Below are positions 52,103 through 60,244 of a stretch of 64,000 nt of DNA, one piece after another. The notes under the pieces were generated by a model. That model was not told the DNA's origin and did not search any database. It saw nothing but the letters and a program-made list of their open reading frames with translations. This DNA is from CAWDLX01 sp963753485. GTDB lineage: Bacteria > Actinomycetota > Actinomycetes > Mycobacteriales > Micromonosporaceae. The stretch spans positions 124,001 to 188,000 of the forward strand of contig CAVWCL010000008.1 of NCBI GenBank assembly GCA_963753485.1. Direction: 5' to 3'. Each line of letters begins with the position of its first letter. The first letter of the stretch is position 1. The translations under genes were made by a program, and so were the position numbers.

Positions 52103-52702
52103 ATGGTGGCCGAGAGTGGACTCTTCGCCGACGCGTCCAACTTCGAACTGCGCTTCGTCCCTGAGTACCCCCGGATCACCGAGATCGTCGCCGCGTTGCG
52201 AGTGCTCGGCCTCAAGGTCGTGCTCACCAGCGGCACCTTCGACATCCTGCACGAGGGCCACTCCATGTATCTGGAGGCGGCTCGGGCGTTCGGCGACTTC
52301 CTCATCGTGGGCATCGACAGCGACCAGAAGGTGCGCCTGCGCAAGGGTGCCTGGCGGCCGGCCGTACCGGAACTGGAACGCCTGCGCATGGTGACCCATC
52401 AGCGGGGCGTCGGACTGGTGACCCTCAAACCGATCGACGCCCCGCGCTGGTCACTGATTCAGGCCGTCCGGCCGGACGTGCTCGTCGCCACCGCCGACAC
52501 GTACAAGCCCGACGAGATCGCCGAACTCGAGGCGGGTCTGTGCGGGCGGGTCGAGGTGCTCGACCGGATGGCGACCGTCTCGACGTCCGCCCGGTTGCGG
52601 CTGCTGCAGCTCGGCCTGGGTGAGCGCATGTCCCAGCGGCTCTCCGAGCGGCTGCCCGACCTCCTCCAGGATGTGATCGACGAGATCGGCGGGACCCACT
52701 GA
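52103..52702 (+). CDS. Cytidylyltransferase-like nucleotidyltransferase
   Basis: 199 residues. GAGGAGG fixes ATG 52103. The core is VVLTSGTFDILHEGHSMYLE (the HxGH nucleotide-binding motif is HEGH), then FLIVGIDSDQKVRLRKG and a later VATVSTSARL, close to the STS loop of the family. Such enzymes couple CTP or ATP to a phosphorylated small molecule (HldE-C, TagD, Rib types). The acceptor is unknown. It is followed without gap by a deaminase-domain gene, suggesting a joint nucleotide-linked pathway. Confidence 0.85.
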   Translation: MVAESGLFADASNFELRFVPEYPRITEIVAALRVLGLKVVLTSGTFDILHEGHSMYLEAARAFGDFLIVGIDSDQKVRLRKGAWRPAVPELERLRMVTHQRGVGLVTLKPIDAPRWSLIQAVRPDVLVATADTYKPDEIAELEAGLCGRVEVLDRMATVSTSARLRLLQLGLGERMSQRLSERLPDLLQDVIDEIGGTH

Positions 52703-52725
52703 AACAGATTCTGCTCTACCTACCG

Positions 52726-53544
52726 GTGCTGCACGCCGGCTACCAGGCCCTGCTGGACAAGCACCCGGACGCCGACGAGGTGATGGTGCTCGGCGTCTCG
52801 TTCGCGGACGAGTTCCCGGTGCTGCGCAAGGAGATCCGAGCCCTCGACCCCGGGGCCGCGGCTCGCTATCTAGCCGCCGCCGGCACCCGCGCCCGGGTAC
52901 GGGTGGTCGAGCGCGACCAGCTGCCCGACGCGATCACCGCCGACGTGCTAGTGGTCCCGGATGAGGAGCTGATGCGGGCGATCGTCGCCCGCCACGACCT
53001 CGCCGGTGACCGGGCGCTGGTGCTGGAGCGGACCTTCCTACGGTGGGACCGGGAATGGTCGCAGGCCGCACGGCCCGCGCAGTACGACGGCACCATCGCG
53101 ACCGACAGCCTGGCCCGCCTGCTCACCCGGCAGGCGGTCGCCCAGGCGGCGCTCAGCTCGGACTGGTGGCGTCAGGTCGGCGCGATCGCGGCCCGCGACG
53201 GCGTCGTGATCGCGGTGGCGCACAACGAACACCTGCCGACCGAGTACTCGCCCTACCTCGACGGCGATCCGCGCAACAACTTCAGCCGGGGTGTGCGGAC
53301 CGACCTGTCCACCGCGATCCACGCCGAGGCCGCGCTCATCGCCCGGGCCGCCCGCGACGGCACCGCCCTGCTCGACGCCGATCTCTACGTCTCCACGTTC
53401 CCGTGTCCGGCCTGCGCCCGCCTGATCGCGGTGGCCGGGTTCCGCCGCTGCTACTTCGCCGGCCCGTACACCGTGCTCGCCGGCGACACCGTGCTGCGCG
53501 CGGCCGGCGTCGAGCTCATCTGGGTGGATCTGGGCGGGAGCTGA
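52726..53544 (+). CDS. dCMP/cytidine deaminase-like protein with extra N-terminal domain
   Basis: 272 residues from GTG 52726. The C-terminal half is a zinc deaminase: STAIHAEAALIARAARDG (HAE) and TFPCPACARLIAVAGFRRCY (PCxxC). The N-terminal ~150 residues form another alpha/beta domain (ADEVMVLGVSFADEFPVLRK) not seen in plain dCMP deaminases. Upstream in frame lies KQILLYLPVL, which looks like its missing first strand; reading it would need a CTG start at 52699 overlapping the previous stop (CTGA). It is probably coupled to the cytidylyltransferase-like gene. Substrate unknown. Confidence 0.8.
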   Translation: MLHAGYQALLDKHPDADEVMVLGVSFADEFPVLRKEIRALDPGAAARYLAAAGTRARVRVVERDQLPDAITADVLVVPDEELMRAIVARHDLAGDRALVLERTFLRWDREWSQAARPAQYDGTIATDSLARLLTRQAVAQAALSSDWWRQVGAIAARDGVVIAVAHNEHLPTEYSPYLDGDPRNNFSRGVRTDLSTAIHAEAALIARAARDGTALLDADLYVSTFPCPACARLIAVAGFRRCYFAGPYTVLAGDTVLRAAGVELIWVDLGGS

Positions 53545-53980
53545 GCCGGGTCCGTACCGGCTCGTGATCCGGGTCGTCGACATCGCCCTGCACCAGGTGG
53601 ACATGCAGATGCCGGACAGTGCCGCCGGTGAACTCGCACTCACCACTGCGCGCGGCCAGCCCGTAGAAGGTGAGTCCATAGTGGTCTTTGACCCACCGCA
53701 ACGCGGTCCAGAACTCCCGTTGCGCCTCGGCCGAGAGGTCGACCAGGTCGGTGACGTGCTGATCGGGGACGAGGAGCAGGTGCAGCCGGGTGCCCCGGTA
53801 CGGGAACTCGTTCGGCGTCACCGTCCACTGCGCCGTGCGGTGCAGCACCCGCTGGTTCGGATCGGCCGCGAGGTGCTCGGGGCAGAAGATGCATGCCCCC
53901 TGGGCCTCCAACTGCTGCATATCGGCGATCTGCTCCGCCGAGCGGGCGTTACCCAGGTAGTACAGCGACACCCACCTCAC
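53516..53980 (-). CDS. HIT family hydrolase
   Basis: 154 residues with the histidine triad VRHLHVHLVQGD near the end and a family-typical front half (GACIFCPEHLAADPNQ; FPYRGTRLHLLLVPDQHVTD). HIT proteins hydrolyse or transfer nucleotides from nucleotide-linked compounds through a covalent nucleotidyl-His. GTG 53980 overlaps the DHFR stop (GTGA), so it is the third gene of a thyA-DHFR-HIT operon. The 3' end overlaps the convergent deaminase gene by 29 bp. Confidence 0.88.
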   Translation of the reverse strand: MRWVSLYYLGNARSAEQIADMQQLEAQGACIFCPEHLAADPNQRVLHRTAQWTVTPNEFPYRGTRLHLLLVPDQHVTDLVDLSAEAQREFWTALRWVKDHYGLTFYGLAARSGECEFTGGTVRHLHVHLVQGDVDDPDHEPVRTRLSSRPDPPR

Positions 53981-54480
53981 CCGCGCTCGTAGGTCAGGAA
54001 CGTGAAGCCGGGGGACTGCGGTTGCTCCTGCGCGACCTGGTGGAACGGGTCGAGCCACCCGGCCGGCATCGCGGTATCCCCGTCGACGCATCCGGCGACC
54101 CGGGTGAGGTAGACCCGATCCACCTCAGGCAGCGTGGCGGCGAAGATCTCGGCGCCGCCGATCACGAAGACCTCGTCGCGGCCGGCGAAATCCTCGATCG
54201 CCCGGGCCACGCCGAGGGCGGACCCGGTGTCGGGCTGGTAGAGCACCGTATTGTGACTGACCCGACCGGGCTGGCGGGTCACCACGACGGTGATCCGCCC
54301 GGGCAGCGGGCGGCCAAGTCGATCCACAATGGAGTCCTGCGTCCGGCGACCGGCGAGGACGACATGCCCCGTCGTCAGCCGCTTGAACCGGGCCAGGTCC
54401 TCGGGCAGGTGCCACGGCAGCTGACCGCCGCGCCCGATCACGTCCTTGTCGTCGGCGGCGACGATCATGCAGACCCGCAC
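53977..54480 (-). CDS. Dihydrofolate reductase
   Basis: 167 residues. Family text: CMIVAADDKDVIGRGGQLPW (Met20-loop region), HLPEDLARFKRLTTGHVVLA with the substrate-binding Asp/Glu, and VFVIGGAEIFAATLPEVDRV (the cofactor GG). It regenerates tetrahydrofolate from dihydrofolate, the by-product of thymidylate synthase, encoded 7 bp upstream. GTG 54480. The pairing with thyA is classic. Confidence 0.92.
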   Translation of the reverse strand: MRVCMIVAADDKDVIGRGGQLPWHLPEDLARFKRLTTGHVVLAGRRTQDSIVDRLGRPLPGRITVVVTRQPGRVSHNTVLYQPDTGSALGVARAIEDFAGRDEVFVIGGAEIFAATLPEVDRVYLTRVAGCVDGDTAMPAGWLDPFHQVAQEQPQSPGFTFLTYERG

Positions 54481-54487
54481 GCCGACC

Positions 54488-55393
54488 TCACGGGGAGACC
54501 GGGATACGCAGGCCCGGGTGGGGATGGTAGTCGCGCAGCTCGAAGTGCTCGGCCCGGAAGTCGTGGATGTCGCGCACCTGCTCGCCGTCGGCGTTGAGCT
54601 GGACGGTCGGCAGCGGGCGCGGCTCGCGCGTACTCATGGTGCGGGCGGATCCGATCTGGTCGGCGTAGATGTGGGCGTCGGAGATCGTGTGATAGTACGT
54701 CGCGGCCGGGACCCCGGTCAGGTGGGCGAGCATCAGGGTCAGGGCGGCGTACTGCACCATATTGGACGGTACGCCGACCGGTACGTCGCCGGAGCGCTGG
54801 AACATGTGCAGGTGCAGGCGGCCACTCAAGATTCGCACGTGGACCCAGCCGTGGCAGGGCGCGATCGTGGTCCGGGGCGTCTTGCCAGCCCCGCGGGTCT
54901 GGTACTGGGGGATCCACGGCGAGACGAAGTGGGTACGGTCCTCGGGCAGCTCGCGCAGCTGCTCGACCAGGTGCCGGAACTGGTCGAAGCCGGTGCCCTC
55001 GGCGGTGGGGAAGTCATGGAAAGCGCCGCCGTAGGAACCGGGGCCGATGTCGCCGGGCAGCAGCCCGCGGTTGGCGGTCTTCTCGGGCGTGGCCCACGCG
55101 TCCCACCAGTCGCACCCGAACGCCTTGAGACCGTCGAGTGTGGTGACCCCGTTGATGAACGCGCACAGCTCGCCGATCGGCTTGCGCCAAAAGCTCTCGA
55201 TGCTCCGTTCGGTGACCACGGGGAAGCCGTTGGCCAGATCGAACCGCATGATCTGCTGCATCAGGGTCAACGCGGGTGGGCCCTGTCGCGTCGGGGTCGA
55301 CTCGCCCCGGTCGAGGATCTCGGCGAGCAGCCGACCGTACTGCCCATCCGGCGAGCGCTGCGAGTATGGGCGGTACCGGACAGCCGGCGTCAT
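54488..55393 (-). CDS. thyA: Thymidylate synthase (divergent ThyA-type)
   Basis: About 301 residues. Fold and motifs are those of ThyA-type synthases: FDLANGFPVVTERSIESFWR, GCDWWDAWATPE, and catalytic Cys in IAPCHGWVHVRI followed by MFQRSGDVPVGVPSNMVQYA. Standard ThyA has QRSxDxxLGxPFN; here VGVPSN replaces LGxPFN, so it is divergent and may act on a different pyrimidine (hydroxymethylases share the fold). Neighbours DHFR and a deaminase-like gene agree with pyrimidine methylation or hydroxymethylation. ATG 55393 chosen; ATG 55405 is possible. Confidence 0.85.
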   Translation of the reverse strand: MTPAVRYRPYSQRSPDGQYGRLLAEILDRGESTPTRQGPPALTLMQQIMRFDLANGFPVVTERSIESFWRKPIGELCAFINGVTTLDGLKAFGCDWWDAWATPEKTANRGLLPGDIGPGSYGGAFHDFPTAEGTGFDQFRHLVEQLRELPEDRTHFVSPWIPQYQTRGAGKTPRTTIAPCHGWVHVRILSGRLHLHMFQRSGDVPVGVPSNMVQYAALTLMLAHLTGVPAATYYHTISDAHIYADQIGSARTMSTREPRPLPTVQLNADGEQVRDIHDFRAEHFELRDYHPHPGLRIPVSP

Positions 55394-55460
55394 GGCCACC
55401 AACATAGCCGATGCCCGCGGTCGCGCCCGGCATCCTGGGCTGACCCGCCATACTGTGCCG

Positions 55461-55748
55461 ATGAAACCCGACATCGCCTGGGAACGCTCCGACCGGCTGC
55501 TCTCGGGCGGCACGCTGGCCGTCCGCGCGGTCGCGCTCCCCGAGGACGATGAGCTGCGGGGAGCCGTGGCCGTGACCCTGCACGTGAGCGCCGAGTCGGC
55601 TCAGGTGGGCGCGGACGGCTCGGTCACCGCGACCCTGCTCCTCGGCCCGGCCGAGGCGCTCGGCATCAGCGCGTGGCTGCGCGAGGCCTCCCAGGCCGCG
55701 GACGCCCTCGGGCCCCCGCTGTACAGCTGGGATCCTGGCGGGGCCTGA
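55461..55748 (+). CDS. Small hypothetical protein
   Basis: 95 residues from ATG 55461: MKPDIAWERSDRLLSGGTLA, then an alternating strand-rich middle (VAVTLHVSAESAQVGADGSV) and an Ala-rich helix (ISAWLREASQAADALG). It looks like a genuine small gene by composition, but I do not recognise it. It is divergent from thyA and convergent with the DUF4407 gene. Confidence 0.5.
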   Translation: MKPDIAWERSDRLLSGGTLAVRAVALPEDDELRGAVAVTLHVSAESAQVGADGSVTATLLLGPAEALGISAWLREASQAADALGPPLYSWDPGGA

Positions 55749-55778
55749 CCCCTTCTCCGGGGAGCGGCGCCGCCCGCG

Positions 55779-57392
55779 TCAGGGCGCCCGTTCGTTCTCC
55801 CCGAGCATGTGCGCGGCCACCCGGCCGACCGCCTCCGCGCGCCGGATGCTGACATCGGCCCGATGCTCCTGCACCTCCAGCTCGAGGTCGGAGCGGTGCA
55901 TCCGGACGTGTGCGTCGGCCTCATCGCGGATGATCCCGAGATCCTGGTCGTAGCGGGCCACCGAGTTGGCGGCCTGTGCCCGGAAGATCCGGTCGTACTC
56001 GTTGTTGCCGCCGGTGAACTTCACCACGACCGGTAGGCAGTCGGCGATCACGAAGAAGAGACGCACGGCCCAGGTGCCGATGAACAACGCGACGGTACTC
56101 GCGGCCAACGCGTGCAGCGCCCGCATCCGCTCGAGCAGCCCGATCGAGCCCTGATGGTCGCGCGCCTCCTGCACCCGTTGTGCGATCAGCGTGTCCCGGG
56201 TGGCTTCGAAGTTGGTCTGGGCCGCGCCGATCTGGGACGTGAGGGTGGCGATGTCGGCCCGGGTGGCGAGCAGGCGATCCTGGTTCGCCTTGGCCGGGTG
56301 GGTCGCGATGAAGTTGGCCACGTCCTTGTTGCGGTCACGGCAATCTGGCCCGTACCCGGCCTGGCCGGTGAGGCCGGGCCCACTCGTACCCGCGCACTCC
56401 TTGCGGGCGAGGTCGGTCAGCCTGGCCAGCTCCTTGCCGTCGGCCGCGATCGTGGCGGCGAGGGTCTGCTCGTCCTTCTGCCGCTGCGCCAGCTCGGCCT
56501 CGGCGGCGAGCGGGGTCTTCTCGAAGGAGAGCAGGTACGAGTCGCAGCCGGCCGGCGTCGAGGCCGTGCCGACCACCCGCTCCTTGGTGTTGCAGGCCAG
56601 CAGCGAGCTGCGCAGGTCGTCCAGTTGCTGGGTCCGCTCGTCGCGGATGTGTTGCTCGATCGCGGTTTGGAAGATCCGGATGGTCAGCGGCTCGGCGATG
56701 ATGAACCCGAACATCATGGCGAGCAGCAGCCGCATCAGGAACGGCCCCCATCGCTTGCCCTGGCCGACCATCGTGGAGACCAGCACGCGATCGAGGTTCA
56801 CGATGAAGATGAACCAGATCACCGCGGGTATCAGGTTGAGCCAGGTCGCGTACCCGAGCGACTCGTTGATCGCCAGGAACATGGACAGGCCGGCGATCAG
56901 ACCGGTGCCGAGGATGATCCCACCGAGCGCGGTGTGCCGTGCGCGCTCGAACCACACGTAGCGCAGCAGCCGCTCGTCGATGCCGGCCAACCCGCGCAGC
57001 CATCGGGCCGGGTCGAAGCGGCGCTCGCGCGGCGGCTGGTACGCCACCGGCGAGGGTACGTAGCGGGCCCGCACCGGCGGCGCGATCGCGCCGATGTCGA
57101 CGGTCGGCTGCTCCGTGACCGGCGCGGCCGTCATCGCGTCGGCCATCGCGGGGTCGGCCTGGTCCGCCCCGTCCCAGGGCGGATCAGCGTGATCCCCGTA
57201 CGGGGCGGCGTGTTCCCAGGAGGGGTCCTCGTAATCCCAGGCCGGGCCGTCCTGATCCCATGGTTGGCCCTCGTCCTCGACGCGGAGGCTGTCGTCCATG
57301 CCGTCCGAGCCTTCGGCCCTGGAGTCCGGGTCGTGGGTTCGGGGGTCCGGGGTGTCGTCCTGGCCCGGATACTCCAATGTGGGCACTACCAC
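55779..57392 (-). CDS. DUF4407 membrane protein with long coiled coil
   Basis: 537 residues. An acidic disordered N-terminus rich in Asp/Trp/Pro (~110 residues) leads to DUF4407: ARHTALGGIILGTGLIAGLS, WLNLIPAVIWFIFIVNLDRV and FLMRLLLAMMFGFIIAEPLT as membrane helices. A periplasmic or cytoplasmic coiled-coil stretch follows (LAQRQKDEQTLAATIAADGK), then a last helix (LFIGTWAVRLFFVIADCLPV) and a helical tail. DUF4407 proteins are uncharacterised. GTG 57392, behind GGAGG, overlaps the end of the upstream gene, so the two are coupled. Confidence 0.85.
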   Translation of the reverse strand: MVVPTLEYPGQDDTPDPRTHDPDSRAEGSDGMDDSLRVEDEGQPWDQDGPAWDYEDPSWEHAAPYGDHADPPWDGADQADPAMADAMTAAPVTEQPTVDIGAIAPPVRARYVPSPVAYQPPRERRFDPARWLRGLAGIDERLLRYVWFERARHTALGGIILGTGLIAGLSMFLAINESLGYATWLNLIPAVIWFIFIVNLDRVLVSTMVGQGKRWGPFLMRLLLAMMFGFIIAEPLTIRIFQTAIEQHIRDERTQQLDDLRSSLLACNTKERVVGTASTPAGCDSYLLSFEKTPLAAEAELAQRQKDEQTLAATIAADGKELARLTDLARKECAGTSGPGLTGQAGYGPDCRDRNKDVANFIATHPAKANQDRLLATRADIATLTSQIGAAQTNFEATRDTLIAQRVQEARDHQGSIGLLERMRALHALAASTVALFIGTWAVRLFFVIADCLPVVVKFTGGNNEYDRIFRAQAANSVARYDQDLGIIRDEADAHVRMHRSDLELEVQEHRADVSIRRAEAVGRVAAHMLGENERAP

Positions 57393-58072
57393 CGACCTCC
57401 AGCGGGGAATCCAGGATCGTCGTCGATCGCCAGCTGCTCATCCAGTTCCCGGGCCGTCACCTGCTCGGCCGTCAGGACCTCGACGTTCACCAGAGTGATC
57501 TCCATGCCGCCGATGGCCGGTGGAGCCACCATGCAGTACGCCCGCACGTGCGCGTCGGCGGTGCGGCGCAACGTGTGCACATCGGTACGGTCGAGGCCGC
57601 GCGCGAACGCGTTGTCCTCGCCAAGGTGTCCGGCCAGCACCGTCGGGAGATCGCTGAGCCCTGCCGTGGCCACCTCGGCCGGGTCGGTCACCTGGCACCG
57701 GAACGTGATCCGGACCGTGTGATCGTTGGCCGGCACGGACGAGGCGAGAACGATGTCCACCGCGACCAGTCGCGGCCACATGTCGACCACGTATACCTCG
57801 GTCGCGTCGACCACCACCGTGTCGGCGGTGTTGAGGTGGGTTCGCCCGTACGGCACTACCCGGCCACCGACGGTGAACACGTACACCGCGCCCGGTGGCC
57901 GCGCCGGCAGCTCACCGGGGTGCCGCCGGCTCACGCGGAACGGTCGCCGCTGGACCGGTGCCAGGCTCGCCTCGGCGACCATCGGGTACGGCGAACCGGT
58001 CGATACCACCCTCGGGCCGCGTACCCGCCCCCGCCCGATCACCCTCAACAGCTCACCGTCGCCCTGTGCCAT
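57386..58072 (-). CDS. Hypothetical SPFH/band-7-like protein, partner of DUF4407
   Basis: 228 residues. The middle is strand-rich and reads like an SPFH core: VYVFTVGGRVVPYGRTHLNT, VVVDATEVYVVDMWPRLVAV and HTVRITFRCQVTDPAEVATA, followed by a helical part (RRTADAHVRAYCMVAPPAIG). No membrane helix is evident, and the SPFH call is tentative. ATG 58072 (a GTG one codon earlier is possible). Coupled with the DUF4407 gene, it may form a membrane-associated scaffold with it. Confidence 0.65.
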   Translation of the reverse strand: MAQGDGELLRVIGRGRVRGPRVVSTGSPYPMVAEASLAPVQRRPFRVSRRHPGELPARPPGAVYVFTVGGRVVPYGRTHLNTADTVVVDATEVYVVDMWPRLVAVDIVLASSVPANDHTVRITFRCQVTDPAEVATAGLSDLPTVLAGHLGEDNAFARGLDRTDVHTLRRTADAHVRAYCMVAPPAIGGMEITLVNVEVLTAEQVTARELDEQLAIDDDPGFPAGGRW

Positions 58073-58117
58073 CACGCCGAAGTATCGTCCGTGCTGTCAA
58101 CTCCTGTCGCCCCGTGG

Positions 58118-58345
58118 GGTGTGGTCGGGCAGCGGCACGCTCCTTCGGGCCGAGCGCGCGCAGTATGCGGAATCCGTTGCCGTCCGGGTCGGCCATGACG
58201 TCCCACCGCACATCCGCGCTCTGGCCCACGCCGACCCGGCGCGGAGCTGTTCCAACCGCACGAGCTCAGCGGCCTGGTCGACCGGCCGCAGGGCGAGGTG
58301 GAGGCGGTTTGCCGGGCTTCCGCTTGGGTACTTTGGGATGAATCA
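58118..58345 (-). pseudogene. Decayed VOC family gene fragment
   Basis: Leftward frames read IHPKVPKRKPGK, then NRLHLALRPVDQAAELVRL, then DVRWDVMADPDGNGFRILRA in three different frames. Together they match the C-terminal half of the VOC protein family represented intact at 6.8-7.2 kb (NRIHFDLRP; ADPEGNEFCIL). Two frameshifts and a missing N-terminus show it is dead. Confidence 0.65.
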
Positions 58346-58993
58346 GGAACCGCTTGCCGCGATCTCGTCGGCCCAGGCGAGCAGTCGGGTGCACAGCGTG
58401 TCGATCTGTTCGGCGCTGAGCTTGTATGGCTCGAAAGCTGAATCAGGAAACCGGCGGACCGCGCGGAGCGCCTCAACGAAGATGTTCGGGGCGAAACCGG
58501 GGTCATGGTCCGCGGCCATCCGCAGCAGTTCGTCCCGCGCGTAACGCCCGTCCTCAAGGACGCCGCAGACGTCGATGTAGTCGCGTACCTCGGCCCGCCC
58601 GAAGAGGGCACATACCTTGTTCGCCACCGCGTCGGCCGGATGCAGAACCGGGCCAATCGCGAGCTGGACTGGCGGGTACGCCCGCCAGTCCACGCCAAGC
58701 TCCACCGTGCTGGCGTTCCCGGCCAGTGGGTCGGTGACTGCCAGGCGGGCGAACGATGGCCCCTCCCGCTCCACGGTCACCTCCAGCCCGTCAGCGTGTA
58801 GCGCCTCCACTACGGCGGCCTGCGCTGCCGGAAAGTCCGACGCTGCCGCCATGGTCGTGAACAGGTCCACGTCCTTGGACACGCGGTCAACGAAGCCATG
58901 GGCCTGCACCGCGTACCCACCTGCCAGGCAGAAGCCATACCGGGCCGCGGCTTCCAATGCAACCCGTGCGAGTCGTTGATGAAACGGGTCCAC
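58343..58993 (-). CDS. AbiEii-like nucleotidyltransferase (pair 2)
   Basis: 216 residues, paralogous to the protein at 26500-27153: ARYGFCLAGGYAVQAHGFVD, SKDVDLFTTMAAASDF (acidic pair), ASTVELGVDWRAYPPVQLAI and ADAVANKVCALFGRAEVRDY. Ends with a helical region (AEQIDTLCTRLLAWADEIAA). GTG 58993 starts three bases after the partner's stop. It is outside the integrated region, so the window carries one chromosomal and one element-borne copy of the same two-gene unit. Confidence 0.82.
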   Translation of the reverse strand: MDPFHQRLARVALEAAARYGFCLAGGYAVQAHGFVDRVSKDVDLFTTMAAASDFPAAQAAVVEALHADGLEVTVEREGPSFARLAVTDPLAGNASTVELGVDWRAYPPVQLAIGPVLHPADAVANKVCALFGRAEVRDYIDVCGVLEDGRYARDELLRMAADHDPGFAPNIFVEALRAVRRFPDSAFEPYKLSAEQIDTLCTRLLAWADEIAASGS

Positions 58994-58996
58994 GAC

Positions 58997-59320
58997 TCAG
59001 GCCGCGCCGGCCAGGCCCGGGACGTGGGACTCCCACATCCTGCGGACCTTTCGCGGCAGCCAGAGCTGGCGCCACACCAGGCGCAGGGTAGGACCGTGGA
59101 GATAGGTGCGAAGATCCTCGACTCGCATCGACTCGCGGATCACCCGCTCATACATCAGGTTCCGCTGACGTTCGTCGGACAGGTCGTAGCGGCCCTGTTC
59201 AGACCAGTCCAGGCGTAATGGCAGCTCGACCACGCCTGCTGTTGGCCCGGTCAGCTCCTCCAGCGACCCCGGCACGGTGTAGGGCCGGCCATCCTCGTAC
59301 AACGCCCTTGGCTGCGCCAT
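58997..59320 (-). CDS. Small partner protein of nucleotidyltransferase (pair 2)
   Basis: 107 residues from ATG 59320. It shares with the partner at 26140-26499 the core LRLDWSEQGRYDLSDERQRN, NLMYERVIRESMRVEDLRTY and RLVWRQLWLPRKVRRMWESH, and also a front segment with GPTAGVVELP matching GPVSGTVTLD. The order (small gene first, nucleotidyltransferase second) is the same in both units. A putative antitoxin or accessory factor; no known domain. Confidence 0.75.
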   Translation of the reverse strand: MAQPRALYEDGRPYTVPGSLEELTGPTAGVVELPLRLDWSEQGRYDLSDERQRNLMYERVIRESMRVEDLRTYLHGPTLRLVWRQLWLPRKVRRMWESHVPGLAGAA

Positions 59321-59660
59321 GCATCCAGTATCGCGCTCGGCGCAGAGGGGTGGCAGTCGACCTCGCCGGGGACCTACCAGCCGGGTGGTCCTTTTACGTT
59401 CTGGCCCTCCCTCAGGGTGGGAGACATCGACCTGGAGACTCCACACGCGCGCGATCTCGCGCGGCCGACGGGCCTGAGCTGATGTTCCTCTCGTACGAAC
59501 GTCGTGTGGGGCTGCGCGGGCCAGAGCGGGTAAGGCGGACAAAACCCGGCTGGGTGGGGCCGCGGGCGCCTCGGCCGCGATGTCTACCGGTCGGCGCGGG
59601 TGCTCTCGGCGGTGCCTTCATCGGTCGACGATGGCGGTCATACCCAGTTATACTCCGGTC
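59321..59660. other. Divergent intergenic region with MazEF-type promoter
   Basis: 340 bp between the nucleotidyltransferase pair and the MazEF-type pair. It holds the promoters of both. The open frames here are Arg/Pro-rich shadows. A promoter-like pair at its right end is listed separately. Confidence 0.5.
59625..59654 (+). promoter_or_regulatory. Promoter of MazEF-type pair (leaderless)
   Basis: TATACT at 59649-59654 is a near-consensus -10 box, with TCGACG 18 bp upstream as a -35-like element. The -10 ends only 6 bases before ATG 59661, so transcription would start at or next to the A of the ATG, giving a leaderless mRNA. No ribosome site precedes the ATG, which agrees with this. Confidence 0.55.
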
Positions 59661-59906
59661 ATGAAGACCGCGATCTCTGTTCCGGACGCGACCTTCGAGC
59701 GGGCTGAACGACAGGCCGAGGCATTAGGGGTCAGTCGCTCAGAGTTCTTCACCCGTGCGGCCCAGCGCTACTTGGAGGAACTGGACACGCACTCGCTCAC
59801 GGCGCGCATCGACGCTGCGTTGGCACTGGTTGGTAGCGATGATTCCGCGACCGCCGCGGTTGCTGCCGGGCATCGCCTGCTGGCCGGAGATGAGGATGAC
59901 TGGTGA
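59661..59906 (+). CDS. MazE-type ribbon-helix-helix antitoxin
   Basis: 81 residues: a ribbon-helix-helix fold at the start (MKTAISVPDATFERAERQAE; ALGVSRSEFFTRAAQRYLEE), then an acidic tail (LLAGDEDDW) that would wrap the toxin. It precedes and overlaps a MazF-family gene (GTGA). Such antitoxins bind their own promoter as dimers, so autoregulation at the promoter just upstream is likely. Confidence 0.88.
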   Translation: MKTAISVPDATFERAERQAEALGVSRSEFFTRAAQRYLEELDTHSLTARIDAALALVGSDDSATAAVAAGHRLLAGDEDDW

Positions 59907-60244
59907 TTCGCCGCGGTGACGTTCACTGGGCTGGTCTGGGTGACGCCGTCGGTAGTCGACCGGCCAAGCGGCGCCCCGTACTCGTAATACAGTCCGAGCC
60001 CTACAACGGCAGTCGACTGGGCACCGTCATCGCCGTGGTCATCACATCGAACACCAGCATCGCGGCGATGCCAGGCAACGTCTTCCTGCCCGCAGCGGCA
60101 ACCGGTCTACCGCGTGACTCCGTGGCCAATGTGACCGGCCTCGTCACGCTGAGCAAAGACGAGATGGGGAAGCCAGTCGCCAGCGTCCCCGAAGGCCTGA
60201 TGGACGTGGTGGACCAAGGTCTTCGGCGGGTCCTCTCACTCTGA
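59903..60244 (+). CDS. MazF-family endoribonuclease toxin
   Basis: 113 residues of the PemK/MazF fold: MIRRGDVHWAGLGDAVGSRP, KRRPVLVIQSEPYN, SNVTGLVTLSKDEMG-like text (ANVTGLVTLSKDEMGKP). MazF toxins cut mRNA or tRNA at short sites. The start GTG overlaps the antitoxin stop. The pair appears intact. Confidence 0.9.
   Translation: MIRRGDVHWAGLGDAVGSRPAKRRPVLVIQSEPYNGSRLGTVIAVVITSNTSIAAMPGNVFLPAAATGLPRDSVANVTGLVTLSKDEMGKPVASVPEGLMDVVDQGLRRVLSL

Noticed and set aside
56112..57722. 536-codon rightward frame antisense to DUF4407
   Set aside because: Shadow; composition is Gly/Arg/Val-rich without domains, whereas the opposite strand has membrane helices and coiled coil.
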